Positions 1 to 9,411 of a DNA stretch of 64,000 nucleotides are shown here, one piece after another. A program made the position numbers and the translations under genes. Numbering within the stretch: the first letter of the stretch is position 1; each line of letters begins with the position of its first letter. Below the pieces are notes generated by a model that saw only the letters and a list, made by a program, of their open reading frames with translations, searched no databases and was not told the origin of the DNA. The stretch spans positions 682,001-746,000 of the forward strand of contig NZ_CP097218.1 in the NCBI RefSeq assembly GCF_023373525.1, given 5' to 3'. This DNA is from Brachybacterium kimchii (GTDB lineage: Bacteria; Actinomycetota; Actinomycetes; Actinomycetales; Dermabacteraceae).

Positions 1-153
1 TGCCGCGAGGACGGCCGCGAGCAGTCGGGAGCGGGGGATCTCCAGGAGCCCCACCATCCGGCGCACGGCGGACGGCCCCGAGACGACGTCGCTGCTGGTG
101 CCGGCGCTGGAACCGCCGCCGCTGCTGTTGCTGCTGCTGAGGATCGCGCTCAA
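1..153 (-). CDS. cydC: CydC, thiol-reductant ABC exporter subunit (5' end only)
   Basis: Only the first 51 codons are inside the window; the gene continues past position 1. CydC is the partner half-transporter of CydD; together they export glutathione/cysteine to the periplasmic side, which is needed to assemble cytochrome bd. The TTG start at 153-151 overlaps the cydD stop in a TTGA junction. The visible N-terminus is a Ser/Gly-rich tail of about 27 residues, then a basic stretch leading into what should be the first membrane helix (ILEIP-like run, then LLAAVLAA). An internal ATG at about codon 32 is an alternative start. Identity rests on position directly after cydD; the ATPase part is not visible. 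Confidence 0.7.
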   Translation of the reverse strand, partial: MSAILSSSNSSGGGSSAGTSSDVVSGPSAVRRMVGLLEIPRSRLLAAVLAA

Positions 154-1970
154 CGGTCTGCTCCCTCCTCGGCCATGTCCGGACCGACGTGCGCGGCACG
201 CAGCCGCGTGACCTCGTCGGCCACCTCGAGCAGTCGCGAGCGGTGTGCGACGAGCACGACGGTGCGGCCCTCGGCCCGCAGCGTGCCCACGAGATCGAGG
301 ACCAGTTCCTCGGTGGCGCCGTCGAGGTGCGCCGTGGGCTCGTCGAGGACCACGAGCGGCGCCGGGGCGAGCAGTGCGCGGGCGAGCGCGAGGCGCTGGC
401 GCTCGCCCAGCGAGAGGCCGCTGCCGCCGCGCCCGACCGGGGCGTCCCAGCCGCGCGCGGCGATCACGCGGTCCAGTCCCGCGGCGCGCGCCGCGCGGTC
501 CAGCCGGTCCTGGTCGGCGCTCCCGTGCGGCGCGGCCTCCGCGAGGACCTCGCGCAGGCTGCCGGTGGGGAGGACGGGCCGCTGGGGGAGCAGCATCGTC
601 TGGGACCAGAGGGACTCCCGGCGCAGGTCCGCGACCGCGGTGGCGGTGCCGTCGGCGGCGACCACCCGGGCCGAGCCCTCGTCGGGTGCGAGCAGGCCGA
701 GCATGACCTGCACGGCGGTGGTCTTGCCGCTGCCGCTCGGGCCCGCGATCGCATGCACCGTGCCGGGCCGGACGACGAGGCTCGCGTCGTGCGGGGCGAG
801 GCCGTCGCGCGATCGCACGCCGACGCCGTCCAGGCGCAGCGTCGCGGTGCGCAGGTCGGGGCAGCGGACGGTGCCGTCGGCCGGGGCGCTCTCGCCGAGC
901 ACGTCGAAGGCGGCGGACACGGCGGCGACGCCGTCGGACGAGGCGTGGAACTGGGCTCCCACCTGGCGCAGCGGCAGGTACACCTCGGGGATCAGCACGA
1001 GCACCGCGAGCGCGGGAGCGAGCTCCATGTCCCCGTAGACCAGGCGCAGGCCGATCGCGACCGCGACGAGCGCGACGCACAGCGTGCCCAGCAGCTCGAG
1101 CACCATCGAGGAGAGGAAGGCGTAGCGCAGCGATCCCATGGTCGAGCGGCGGTGCCGATCGCCCAGGGCGCGCACCATCTTCTCGGGCCCCCGCTCGCGA
1201 CCGAGGGCGCGCAGCGTGGGCAGCCCGTCGACGAGGTCGAGCATCTGCGACCAGAGCGTGCGGGTGTCGGCGAGGAGGGCCTCGGAGCGTCCCACCGTGA
1301 GCCTGCCGATGAGGATCATGAACAGCGGGACGAGCGGCAGCGTGATGACGGCGATGCCGGCGCTCGTGGGGTCCAGCAGCAGGATCGTCAGCAGCGTGAG
1401 CGGGGTGACGGTGGCCGAGAGCAGGAGCTGGGGCACGTAGCCGACGAGGTAGGGGCGGAGCTTCTCCAGGCCCGTCGTCGCCAGGGTCGTCAGGTCCGCC
1501 CCGCGCCCGGCGCCCGCCCGCGGGCCCAGGCGCGCCGCGTGGCCGATGAGCCGGGAGCGGAGGTCGGCGATGGCCGCCGTGGCCGCCCGATGGGCGGTGC
1601 GCTGCTCGACGAGGACCGCGAGGGCGCGGACGCCGAGCGCGGCCACGAGCCCTGCGAGCAGGGCGGGGGAGTCCAGCGGGGAGCGCTGTTCCACGAGCAG
1701 GTCGGCGCCGAGCCGGGCGAGGAGCAGGGCCGTCGCGATGACGGCCCCCGCCTGCACGAGGCCGAGCGCCGTCGTCCGCACGACGTGCCGGCGGGCCGCC
1801 ACGACCTCGCGCAGCAGCCGGGGATCCAGCGGCGGACGGCGCTCGCGCGAGCGCCGACCGGTCCCCGGCGACGCGGCATCCGCGACCCCGGGAGCCGTGG
1901 TACCGGTCGATGCGGCCGCGGTCGGTGCGTCCGCGCTCGGGGCTGCCTGGTCCATGGCTGCGGGGCTCAC
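150..1970 (-). CDS. cydD: CydD, thiol-reductant ABC exporter subunit
   Basis: A 606-residue ABC half-transporter (six-TM domain followed by ATPase), placed between cydB and cydC as in actinobacterial cydABDC operons. An Ala-rich cytosolic tail of about 45 residues precedes the membrane domain (about 60-345). The ATPase domain shows Walker A GPSGSGKTT near residue 408, signature LSLGERQRLALARAL, and Walker B LVVLDEPTAHLD. The GTG start overlaps the cydB stop by four bases (GTGA), indicating translational coupling. Role by family: export of reduced thiols or heme-related factors needed for cytochrome bd maturation. Distinction from CydC is by gene order. Confidence 0.9.
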   Translation of the reverse strand: MSPAAMDQAAPSADAPTAAASTGTTAPGVADAASPGTGRRSRERRPPLDPRLLREVVAARRHVVRTTALGLVQAGAVIATALLLARLGADLLVEQRSPLDSPALLAGLVAALGVRALAVLVEQRTAHRAATAAIADLRSRLIGHAARLGPRAGAGRGADLTTLATTGLEKLRPYLVGYVPQLLLSATVTPLTLLTILLLDPTSAGIAVITLPLVPLFMILIGRLTVGRSEALLADTRTLWSQMLDLVDGLPTLRALGRERGPEKMVRALGDRHRRSTMGSLRYAFLSSMVLELLGTLCVALVAVAIGLRLVYGDMELAPALAVLVLIPEVYLPLRQVGAQFHASSDGVAAVSAAFDVLGESAPADGTVRCPDLRTATLRLDGVGVRSRDGLAPHDASLVVRPGTVHAIAGPSGSGKTTAVQVMLGLLAPDEGSARVVAADGTATAVADLRRESLWSQTMLLPQRPVLPTGSLREVLAEAAPHGSADQDRLDRAARAAGLDRVIAARGWDAPVGRGGSGLSLGERQRLALARALLAPAPLVVLDEPTAHLDGATEELVLDLVGTLRAEGRTVVLVAHRSRLLEVADEVTRLRAAHVGPDMAEEGADR

Positions 1971-3049
1971 TCCTGCTCGAAGGCCTGTCGGTACCCGCGG
2001 CGGGCGCGCGCCAGCAGGGTCTCCGGGGCGTCCGAGCCGTCACCGGTCACCGGATGGCGGAACACCCAGTACGCCCAGATCGTGTAGGCGATCACGCACG
2101 GCAGCAGCACGCACGCGGCGATCAGCATCACCGTGAGGGTGTGCGGGGACGAGGAGGCGTTCGCGACCGTCAACGAATGGGCCGCATCGTTCGCGGCGGG
2201 CATCACGAACGGGAAGAGTCCCGCGAACAGCTGCACGCCGGCGGCGGCGATCGCGATCGCACTCGCGATGAAGGCGAGTCCGTCGCGGCGCGCACGGTTC
2301 GTCGCGATCACCGCGACCAGGGCGAGCGCGGCGACGGCGAGCGGGATCCAGGTGAGCGCGGTGTGGGACACCGTCAGCTGCGCCCAGATCAGGTAGACGG
2401 CGCCCAGCACGGTCGTGGGCCAGATCGTGCGCCCCGCGAGGGTGCGGGCGTCCGCGCGCAGCGGGTCGCCGGTGCGCAGCACCAGGTACAGCGAGCCGTG
2501 GGTCCAGAACAGCATCACGAACACGAGCCCGCCCAGCAGGGCGAACGGGGTGAGCAGGCCCAGCACGGAGGTCGTCACCCATTTGTTCTCGTCGATCGCG
2601 ACGCCCGCGACGATGTTCGAGAAGGCGACGCCCCACAGGAACGAGGGGAGCAGCGCGGTGATCGTGTGGACGACGTCCCAGGAGGCGCGCCAGCGACGGC
2701 CCTCGAGCTTGTCCCGCCACTTGAAGGCGCAGACGCGCAGGATCAGCGAGAGCAGGATGACCAGCAGCGGGATGTAGAACCCGGAGAACAGCGTCGCGTA
2801 CCACTCGGGGAAGGCCGCGAACAGGGAGGCGCCGGCGGTGATCAGCCAGACCTGGTTGCCGTCCCAGATAGGGCCGATGGTCGAGAGCATCGTGCCGCGG
2901 CGCTCGCTGTCGCCGCGACCCAGGACGCCCAGGTTCATCTCGACACCGAAGTCGAAGCCCTCGAGCACGAAGTAGACGGCGAACATGAACGCGATGAGGC
3001 AGAACCACGCGGTCTGCACGGCGGTGGGGTCGGTGAGGACGGGATCCAT
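1967..3049 (-). CDS. cydB: Cytochrome bd ubiquinol/menaquinol oxidase subunit II
   Basis: A 360-residue polytopic membrane protein of the CydB family, the second core subunit of cytochrome bd, which pairs with CydA in the high-affinity quinol oxidase. The N-terminus has the family signature FVLEGFDFGVEMNLGVLGR followed by the IGPIWDGNQVWLITAGASLFAAFP region. It starts at ATG with a GGAG-type ribosome site, 15 bases after the cydA stop, and overlaps cydD. The operon arrangement makes function secure. Confidence 0.95.
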   Translation of the reverse strand: MDPVLTDPTAVQTAWFCLIAFMFAVYFVLEGFDFGVEMNLGVLGRGDSERRGTMLSTIGPIWDGNQVWLITAGASLFAAFPEWYATLFSGFYIPLLVILLSLILRVCAFKWRDKLEGRRWRASWDVVHTITALLPSFLWGVAFSNIVAGVAIDENKWVTTSVLGLLTPFALLGGLVFVMLFWTHGSLYLVLRTGDPLRADARTLAGRTIWPTTVLGAVYLIWAQLTVSHTALTWIPLAVAALALVAVIATNRARRDGLAFIASAIAIAAAGVQLFAGLFPFVMPAANDAAHSLTVANASSSPHTLTVMLIAACVLLPCVIAYTIWAYWVFRHPVTGDGSDAPETLLARARRGYRQAFEQE

Positions 3050-3064
3050 GGCTCCGTGTCTCCC

Positions 3065-4621
3065 TCAGTACTCGAAGGACAGGGTGGGGGTGTCCAGCTG
3101 CTGCGTCTCAGGGTCGCGCCGGGGCAGTGGTATGCCCTTGAGCGCGGCCTTGCGCATGAGGTGGAACCAGATCACGGCGAGCACCGTGTAGAGCAGGGCG
3201 AAGGACGTGAGCGAGGTGATCACCATCCAGGCGGGATTGCCCGACACCCCCTGCATCGTCATCAGGAACACCGTGGGGTCATCCGGATTGGGGACCACCA
3301 CCCAGGGCTGTCGGCCCATCTCGGTGAAGACCCAGCCGGCGGCGTTCGCGAAGAACGGCATCGGGATCGACAGCACGGCGAACCACTTGAAGACCTGCGA
3401 GCCGGAGGTGCGCGCCTTCTCGCCCCGCCCGCGGGTGATCCACAGCGCCCAGAAGGCGAGGACCGCGCTGAAGACGGCCAGGCCGATCATCAGGCGGAAC
3501 GACCAGAAGGTGACGAACAGGTTGGGCCGGTAGTCGGCCGCGTGCTGCTCGCCGTGCACGTCGGTGACGGTGGTGCCGTAGGTCTCGAGGTCCTTCGCCT
3601 GCAGCTCGTCGACGCCCTGGAGGGTCGCGTCGAAGGTGTGCGTGGCCAGGAACGAGGTCACGTAGGGGACCTGGATGACGTGGGTGACGTCCCCGCAGTC
3701 CTGGTGGAAGGCCTGGGGCCCGCCGACGGTGAGGATCGAGAACGACGCCCCGGTCTCCGTCTCGCAGAGCGCTTCGGCCGAGGCCATCTTCATCGGCTGC
3801 TGCTTGAACATGATCTGGCCCTGCTGGTCGCCCGTGACGAAAAGGCCCAGGCCGGCGATGAACAGAGCGATCACGCCGAAGCGGACGGCGGGACGGAAGA
3901 TCGTGCGCGCCTGCTGGTCGTGCGCGCGGCCCTCGTCGGTGGTCAGGCCCGCGGTGCGGGCGCGGTTGTGGTGGGTGACCATGTGCCACGAGGCGACGCC
4001 GGTGACGAAGGCGGCGGCGACCAGCAGGGCGCCGAAGATGATGTGCGGGAAGGCCACGAGGGTGGTGATGTTCGTGAGGATCGCCCACAGCCCGCCCTTG
4101 TCGGGATCGAGCTCAGCACGTCCCGTCTCGGGGTTGATCGAGGCGCCCACCGGGTGCTGCATGAAGGAGTTCGCGGCCACGATGAAGTAGGCGGAGGCCA
4201 TGGTGCCGAAGGAGACGCACCAGATGGTCAGCAGGTGCACCTTCTCGGGCAGGCGGCCCCAGCCGAAGATCCACAGTCCCAGGAACACCGACTCCATGAA
4301 GAAGGCGACGAGGCCCTCGAGGGCCAGCGGTGCGCCGAACACGTCGCCCACGAACCGCGAGTACTCCGACCAGTTCATGCCGAACTGGAACTCCTGGAGG
4401 ATGCCGGTGGCGATGCCGATGCCGAAGTTCACGATCAGCATCGAGCCGAAGAACTTCGTCAGACGGGTCCAGGCGTCCTTGGCGATCGGGTTGCGCGAGC
4501 GCATGGAGATCGTCTGCATGACGGCGACCAGGAAGGACAGGCCGATCGTGAGCGGGACGAAGAGGAAGTGGTAGACGGTCATCGAGCCGAACTGCCACCG
4601 AGCGATGTCGAGGGCTTCCAT
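3065..4621 (-). CDS. cydA: Cytochrome bd quinol oxidase subunit I
   Basis: A 518-residue CydA, the heme-carrying subunit (b558, b595, d). It opens with MEALDIARWQFGSMTVYHF; His18 is the expected heme axial ligand. GRQPWVVVPNP and the long quinol-binding loop are present. The open frame extends 13 codons upstream, but the ATG at 4621 has a strong GGAGGACAGG ribosome site and matches family N-termini. It is the first gene of the minus-strand cydA-cydB-cydD-cydC operon. A candidate -10 box lies about 60 bases upstream. Typical role: respiration at low oxygen or under respiratory inhibition. Confidence 0.96.
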   Translation of the reverse strand: MEALDIARWQFGSMTVYHFLFVPLTIGLSFLVAVMQTISMRSRNPIAKDAWTRLTKFFGSMLIVNFGIGIATGILQEFQFGMNWSEYSRFVGDVFGAPLALEGLVAFFMESVFLGLWIFGWGRLPEKVHLLTIWCVSFGTMASAYFIVAANSFMQHPVGASINPETGRAELDPDKGGLWAILTNITTLVAFPHIIFGALLVAAAFVTGVASWHMVTHHNRARTAGLTTDEGRAHDQQARTIFRPAVRFGVIALFIAGLGLFVTGDQQGQIMFKQQPMKMASAEALCETETGASFSILTVGGPQAFHQDCGDVTHVIQVPYVTSFLATHTFDATLQGVDELQAKDLETYGTTVTDVHGEQHAADYRPNLFVTFWSFRLMIGLAVFSAVLAFWALWITRGRGEKARTSGSQVFKWFAVLSIPMPFFANAAGWVFTEMGRQPWVVVPNPDDPTVFLMTMQGVSGNPAWMVITSLTSFALLYTVLAVIWFHLMRKAALKGIPLPRRDPETQQLDTPTLSFEY

Positions 4622-5088
4622 GGGTCCTGTCCTCCGTGGGGCGAGGGGACGGCGCGGCACGCGAGTGCGCCGCGTTCACGCTCAGCGTAGGACCCGGGGG
4701 AGCAGGCGCCGAGGGACGATGGTCCTGCCGCCGGCGGGATCCGAGCGGGATCCGCCGAAGCTGTCCAGAGCCCGTCCGGGCACCTCCGGTCCTCTCGCCC
4801 CGGAGCCTTCGCACGCGTCTCACGGGTGCGCGGGTCCCCGGAAGGGGCGCTCGCCTGTGCCATACTGCCGGGAGCGCTCTTCCTCCGCGTACCCGGAGGG
4901 GGAACCTCCTCGGGGCCGACCAGCCATGCACCGATACCGCGCACAGCGCGATCGAGATGCATCGAGCGGCCGACATCGCAGCGCTCCTGACCTGGAGCCG
5001 CGCGCCGGAGAGGGCGAACGACTTCCGTCCGCATGGACGATGACCGAAGGGCCCGGGGTGCGTCGGTCCCTCTATGAGGAGCAGCCCC
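4622..5088. other. Divergent spacer between cydA and rne
   Basis: About 470 bases with no convincing gene; open frames across it show no recognisable protein. On the minus strand a TACGCT box (4689-4684) could serve cydA, with a 12-base word matching three quarters of the two-component operator found at 19981 just upstream (4693-4704). On the plus strand CATACT at 4861-4866 could be the -10 for rne, which would leave a leader of about 215 nucleotides. Neither has a clear -35. Confidence 0.4.
4684..4689 (-). promoter_or_regulatory. Candidate -10 box for the cyd operon
   Basis: TACGCT on the minus strand, about 63 bases before the cydA ATG. No good -35 is visible. The word TGCTCCCCCGGG lies four bases upstream of the box, in the spacer; it equals the first 12 bases of the 16-base operator at 19981-19996, which might be coincidence in such GC-rich DNA. 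Confidence 0.35.
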
Positions 5089-8000
5089 ATGGCTGAGGAC
5101 ATCAGCACCCCCGACACGTCGGCGTCGCAGGAGACGCCCAGCACCACGAGCGGAACGGGGAGGGCGAAGCGTCCGCGCCGCCGCGCCGGATCCCCGGTCG
5201 GCGCGCCGCAGCACCAGGAGACGGCGCCCGAGCCCGACGCTCCCCAGCGGCACACCACCGTCGCCGCCCAGCAGACTCCGACGAGCGAGCCGGCCCCCGC
5301 ACCGGCCGAGAAGCCCGCGACCACGCGCCGACGCCGCGCCGCCGGCGCCCCCGCCGGCCCGCCCGCCGCGCCGACCTCCCCCGCCGAGCCCGTCGAGGCC
5401 GCCGACGAGCGGACCGCGGCAGCTGATGCCGCCGGGACTCCCGTCGTCGAGACCGCCGCGGCCGAGACCCCCGCCGAGCCCGCGCCCGAGACGGCCCCTG
5501 CGGCCGATGCCGCGGACGAGACCGATGCCGCGGACGAGACCGACGACGCCGCCAGCACGGAGGTCGAGCCCGAGGACTCCGATGACGCCGAGGACTCGGA
5601 GCAGCCCAGCGGCGTCGCCGCGGACCTGCAGGCTCTCGCCGAGAACCGCCCGCACGAGCCGAAGCGGGCCGTGCGCGAGCAGACCCAGATCGATTTCGCC
5701 TCGCTCATCTTCCAGGCGCCCACGCCCGAGAAGCGCACCACGGTGCCCGAGCAGCGCGCCGGCCACGACGACGAGGACCACGAGTCCGGCAGTGCGGAGC
5801 TGTCCTTCGGCACCGCCTCCCGCGGTTCGCGCCGCCGCCGCGCCACCCGGCCCCAGAGCGAGGCGGTGCTCCCCGAGCAGGAGCACGCGCCCTCGGACGG
5901 CGAGGACGCCGCGGAGGCCGACGAGACAGACGTGAGCTCGGACGAGCAGGCGCAGGAGGAGCAGGGCGGCCGCGGCCGCGGCTCCCGCGGGCGCCGCTCC
6001 TCGAGCCGTCGCCGCCGCGGCTCGTCCCGGGGCGAGGCCTCCGAGGACGAGTCGGGCGAGGAGAACGGCCCGGCATCCGGCGAGGACCGCCGCGCCCGGC
6101 GCGATGACGCCCGCGACGACGCCGAGGCGGATGCGAGCGGCGCGGACGAGGACAACGACGGCAGCGGCGAGGAGGAGGACGGCCAGTCCTCCGGCTCCTC
6201 GCGTCGCCGCCGTCGCCGGGGCGGCCGTGGTCGCCGCGGACGCGGACGGGGCGAGGACTCCGCCGATCGCGAGGACGAGGACTCCCGCGACGACGAGCGC
6301 TCCGAGGACTCCTCCGACGACGCCTCCGAGCGATTGAAGAAGGAGAAGAAGGACACGCAGGACTCGTCGGCGGACGACTCCGAGAGCCGCGACACGCAGG
6401 ACGGCGAGGACCAGGGCAAGGACGAGGACGGCTCCTCGGGCGGGTCGAGCTCGCGCCGTCGTCGCCGTCGTCGCCGCTCCGGCTCCTCGTCGGGCTCGGA
6501 GAACGGCGCGTCGGCCGACGATCCGCCCAACACCGTCGTCAAGGTCCGCGAGGCCCGTGACGAGGTCAAGGCCGTCAAGGGATCGACCCGCCTGGAGGCC
6601 AAGAAGCAGCGCCGCCGGGAGGGGCGCGACCAGGGCCGCCGCCGCAGCGTGATCACCGAGGCCGAGTTCCTCGCCCGCCGCGAGTCCGTCAAGCGCTCCA
6701 TGGTGGTGCGCGAGCGCAAGGGCAGCACCCAGATCGCGGTGCTCGAGGATGACATCCTCGTCGAGCACTACGTCGCACAGAAGTCGCACACCTCGATGGT
6801 CGGCAACGTGTACCTGGGCAAGGTCCAGAACGTGCTGCCGTCGATGGAGGCGGCCTTCGTCGACATCGGCAAGGGCCGCAACGCCGTGCTGTACGCGGGC
6901 GAGGTCAACTGGGACGCCGCCGGCCTCGAGGGCCAGCCCCGCCGCATCGAGCTCGCGCTCTCCAGCGGCGACCCGGTGCTGGTGCAGGTCACCAAGGACC
7001 CGATCGGACACAAGGGCGCGCGGCTGACCAGCCAGATCTCCCTGCCCGGCCGCTACGTGGTCTTCGTGCCGGGCGGCTCGATGACCGGCATCTCCCGCAA
7101 GCTGCCCGACGCCGAGCGCTCGCGGCTGAAGAAGATCATGAAGCAGGTCATCCCCGAGGACGCCGGCGTCATCGTGCGCACCGCCTCCGAGGGAGCGAGC
7201 GAGGAGGAGCTCACCCGCGACGTCGAGCGCCTGCGCAAGCAGTGGGACAGGATCCAGAAGGCGCAGAAGTCGAAGTCCGCTCCCGCTTCCCTCTCGCAGG
7301 AGCCCGACCTCGCCATCAAGGTGGTCCGCGACGTCTTCAACGAGGACTTCACCTCGCTGATCGTCGAGGGCGAGAGCGTCCACTCGGACGTGCACGAGTA
7401 CGTCTCCGACGTCGCCCCCGACCTGCTCGAGCGCGTGACCAAGCACGTGGGCGAGAAGGACGTCTTCGCCAAGCACCGCATCGACGAGCAGCTGCTGAAG
7501 GCCATGGACCGCAAGGTCTACCTGCCCTCGGGCGGCTCCCTGGTCATCGACCGCACCGAGGCGATGACCGTGATCGACGTGAACACCGGCAAGTTCACCG
7601 GCGCCGGCGGCTCCCTCGAGGAGACCGTCACCAAGAACAACATCGAGGCCGCCGAGGAGATCGTCCGCCAGCTGCGCCTGCGCGACATCGGCGGGATCAT
7701 CGTCATCGACTTCATCGACATGGTGCTCGAGGCCAACCGCGACCTCGTGCTGCGCCGCCTCGTGGAGTGCCTGGGCCGGGACCGCACCAAGCACCAGGTC
7801 GCCGAGGTCACCTCGCTGGGCCTCGTGCAGATGACCCGCAAGCGCGTGGGCGCGGGGCTCGTCGAGACCTTCTCGACGACCTGCGAGGCCTGCGCGGGCC
7901 GCGGCATGATCGTGGACCTCGACGGCGTGGACACCGGCCATCAGCATCACGGCGGCCAGGGCTCCCAGGACGACGACTCCTCGAAGGGCGGCCGCCGCCG

Positions 8001-8424
8001 CAAGGGCAAGTCCAAGGGCGGCAGCGGGAACAGCGGGAACGGGAACGGCAGCAACGGCGGCGGGAACAGCGGGAACGGGAGCGGCGCGAACGGCTCCGGC
8101 GGCGGGAACGGCGGCTCGGGCCGCGGATCCCAGAGCGCCCAGGAGGCCGTCGAGGAGCTCACCGCCTCCACCGACGTGCACCGTCTCGAGTCGGACAGCG
8201 CCTCGCGGGCCCTCGCCCGCGCGACCATCGCCTCGATCGCCGCGGCCACGGGCACCAAGGAGGAGCACCCCGAGGTCGTCGTCGACGGCGAGGCCGTGAC
8301 GGTGGAGGCCGAGGCCCCGCAGGCCGCCGGTGACACGCCGCAGCAGGCGACCGAGGTCACCCCCGATGCCGCGGACGGGTCCGCGAGCGCCGAGGCGCGC
8401 GACGACAGCGCCGCCGACGCGTGA
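5089..8424 (+). CDS. rne: Ribonuclease E/G family endoribonuclease
   Basis: A 1111-residue actinobacterial RNase E/G, the single-strand endonuclease for mRNA decay and rRNA/tRNA maturation. The ATG at 5089 is chosen over one 15 bases upstream because AGGAG sits seven bases before it. The first ~480 residues are disordered, alternating acidic tracts and Arg-rich clusters (RNA and partner binding). An S1-like region follows (about 556-610), then catalytic-core motifs VIDVNTGKFTG (about 829) and IIVIDFIDM (about 869) carrying the metal-binding aspartates, and a zinc-link CEACAGRG (about 932). The tail has a Gly/Asn/Ser low-complexity run (about 978-1014). Core placed centrally with extensions on both sides, as in Mycobacterium and Streptomyces. 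Confidence 0.95.
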   Translation: MAEDISTPDTSASQETPSTTSGTGRAKRPRRRAGSPVGAPQHQETAPEPDAPQRHTTVAAQQTPTSEPAPAPAEKPATTRRRRAAGAPAGPPAAPTSPAEPVEAADERTAAADAAGTPVVETAAAETPAEPAPETAPAADAADETDAADETDDAASTEVEPEDSDDAEDSEQPSGVAADLQALAENRPHEPKRAVREQTQIDFASLIFQAPTPEKRTTVPEQRAGHDDEDHESGSAELSFGTASRGSRRRRATRPQSEAVLPEQEHAPSDGEDAAEADETDVSSDEQAQEEQGGRGRGSRGRRSSSRRRRGSSRGEASEDESGEENGPASGEDRRARRDDARDDAEADASGADEDNDGSGEEEDGQSSGSSRRRRRRGGRGRRGRGRGEDSADREDEDSRDDERSEDSSDDASERLKKEKKDTQDSSADDSESRDTQDGEDQGKDEDGSSGGSSSRRRRRRRRSGSSSGSENGASADDPPNTVVKVREARDEVKAVKGSTRLEAKKQRRREGRDQGRRRSVITEAEFLARRESVKRSMVVRERKGSTQIAVLEDDILVEHYVAQKSHTSMVGNVYLGKVQNVLPSMEAAFVDIGKGRNAVLYAGEVNWDAAGLEGQPRRIELALSSGDPVLVQVTKDPIGHKGARLTSQISLPGRYVVFVPGGSMTGISRKLPDAERSRLKKIMKQVIPEDAGVIVRTASEGASEEELTRDVERLRKQWDRIQKAQKSKSAPASLSQEPDLAIKVVRDVFNEDFTSLIVEGESVHSDVHEYVSDVAPDLLERVTKHVGEKDVFAKHRIDEQLLKAMDRKVYLPSGGSLVIDRTEAMTVIDVNTGKFTGAGGSLEETVTKNNIEAAEEIVRQLRLRDIGGIIVIDFIDMVLEANRDLVLRRLVECLGRDRTKHQVAEVTSLGLVQMTRKRVGAGLVETFSTTCEACAGRGMIVDLDGVDTGHQHHGGQGSQDDDSSKGGRRRKGKSKGGSGNSGNGNGSNGGGNSGNGSGANGSGGGNGGSGRGSQSAQEAVEELTASTDVHRLESDSASRALARATIASIAAATGTKEEHPEVVVDGEAVTVEAEAPQAAGDTPQQATEVTPDAADGSASAEARDDSAADA

Positions 8425-8461
8425 TGAGTTCCACAGGCTCTCAGCGATGAAATCGCAGGTC

Positions 8462-8488
8462 GGACCGGTCATGAGCCTTGACCGGTCC
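8462..8488. repeat. Perfect 10-bp inverted repeat overlapping the rplU -35
   Basis: GGACCGGTCA and its exact reverse complement are separated by seven bases. The right arm overlaps the -35 hexamer of the rplU promoter (8478-8483). The site could be an operator for the ribosomal-protein promoter, or a transcription terminator for rne that shares sequence with the next promoter; there is no T run after it. Confidence 0.6.
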
Positions 8489-8506
8489 GGCCGGGCCTCG
8501 TAGGCT
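8478..8506 (+). promoter_or_regulatory. Promoter of rplU-rpmA
   Basis: TTGACC (8478-8483), a 17-base spacer and TAGGCT (8501-8506): the clearest housekeeping-type promoter in the window. Transcription from about 8513 would give a leader of roughly 170 nucleotides before rplU. Confidence 0.75.
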
Positions 8507-8562
8507 GTCCCTCGGCGCAGAACGCGTCGATCGTCGTTCCCGGCCGCTCGGTCGGCGGAGCC

Positions 8563-8580
8563 GCGACCCTCGCGGGTCGC
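8563..8580 (+). promoter_or_regulatory. Hairpin in the rplU leader
   Basis: GCGACCC-TCGC-GGGTCGC, a seven-pair stem with a four-base loop, inside the long rplU 5' leader. Ribosomal-protein leaders often hold autoregulatory structures; here this is inference from position only. Confidence 0.4.
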
Positions 8581-8682
8581 GCACCCGGCCCGGACGTCAC
8601 CCGCCCAGCTCTCCGCCCCGGAGCGCCGGAGGCGGTGCGGCGGGAGACGACGACCCAGTACGAACCAAGATGGAGCAGTGAC

Positions 8683-8991
8683 GTGGTGTACGCAATCGTC
8701 CGCGCAGGCGGTCGTCAGGAGAAGGTGTCGGTCGGCGACACCATCGTGATCAACCGCGTCGCCGGCGAGCCGGGCCAGAGCGTCGACTTCACGCCCGTGC
8801 TGCTCGTCGACGGCGACTCGGTGACCTCGGCCAAGGGTGACCTCGACAAGGTCACCGTCTCGGCGGAGAAGGTCGAGGACCTCCGCGGTCCGAAGATCCG
8901 CATCCTCAAGTACAAGAACAAGACGGGCTACAAGAAGCGCCAGGGCCACCGCCAGGAGCTGACCCGTCTGAAGATCACGGGCATCGCCTGA
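8683..8991 (+). CDS. rplU: 50S ribosomal protein L21
   Basis: A 102-residue L21 beginning [18 protein letters not shown]. Two GTG codons are adjacent at 8683 and 8686; the first fits a GGAG ribosome site seven bases upstream. The upstream open frame (from 8635) is the leader read in frame and not part of the protein. C-terminal [14 protein letters not shown] is the usual rRNA-binding basic tail. Co-transcribed with rpmA, 39 bases downstream. Confidence 0.96.
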   Translation: MVYAIVRAGGRQEKVSVGDTIVINRVAGEPGQSVDFTPVLLVDGDSVTSAKGDLDKVTVSAEKVEDLRGPKIRILKYKNKTGYKKRQGHRQELTRLKITGIA

Positions 8992-9030
8992 GCGTCGCCC
9001 TTCCAGGCTGAACGAGAGAAGGTTCTTCCC

Positions 9031-9285
9031 ATGGCACACAAGAAGGGCGCGAGCTCCTCGAAGAACGGTCGCGACTCGAACGCGCAGCGCCTCGGCGTCA
9101 AGCGCTTCGGCGGCCAGCAGGTCGGCGCGGGCGAGATCATCCTGCGCCAGCGCGGCACCCACATCCACCCCGGTGCGGGCGTGGGCCGCGGCAACGACGA
9201 CACGCTGTTCGCGCTCAGCGCGGGCACCGTGGAGTTCGGCCGCAAGCGCGACCGCAACGTCGTCAACGTGATCGCCGGCGCCTGA
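9031..9285 (+). CDS. rpmA: 50S ribosomal protein L27
   Basis: An 84-residue L27 starting [16 protein letters not shown], whose N-terminus reaches the peptidyl-transferase centre. It starts directly with MAHKKG, so there is no cleavable N-terminal extension of the Firmicutes type. [11 protein letters not shown] is the family C-terminal motif. A strong terminator follows, so rplU-rpmA form a two-gene unit upstream of obg. Confidence 0.97.
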   Translation: MAHKKGASSSKNGRDSNAQRLGVKRFGGQQVGAGEIILRQRGTHIHPGAGVGRGNDDTLFALSAGTVEFGRKRDRNVVNVIAGA

Positions 9286-9334
9286 GACCTCGGTCCCGGC
9301 GCGGCGCGCACAGCGCGACGCAGCACATACCCTC

Positions 9335-9376
9335 GTGAAGGGGCGGAGCACCTGCTCCGCCCCTTCACGCTTTTCC
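9335..9376 (+). terminator. Intrinsic terminator after rpmA
   Basis: A 16-pair perfect stem (9335-9350 with 9353-9368), two-base loop, then GCTTTTCC. It is the only strong hairpin in the window followed by a real T run. It separates rpmA from obg. Confidence 0.85.
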
Positions 9377-9411
9377 CCGCAGCACCATCCCGCCGTCCGC
9401 AGGAGAGACCC

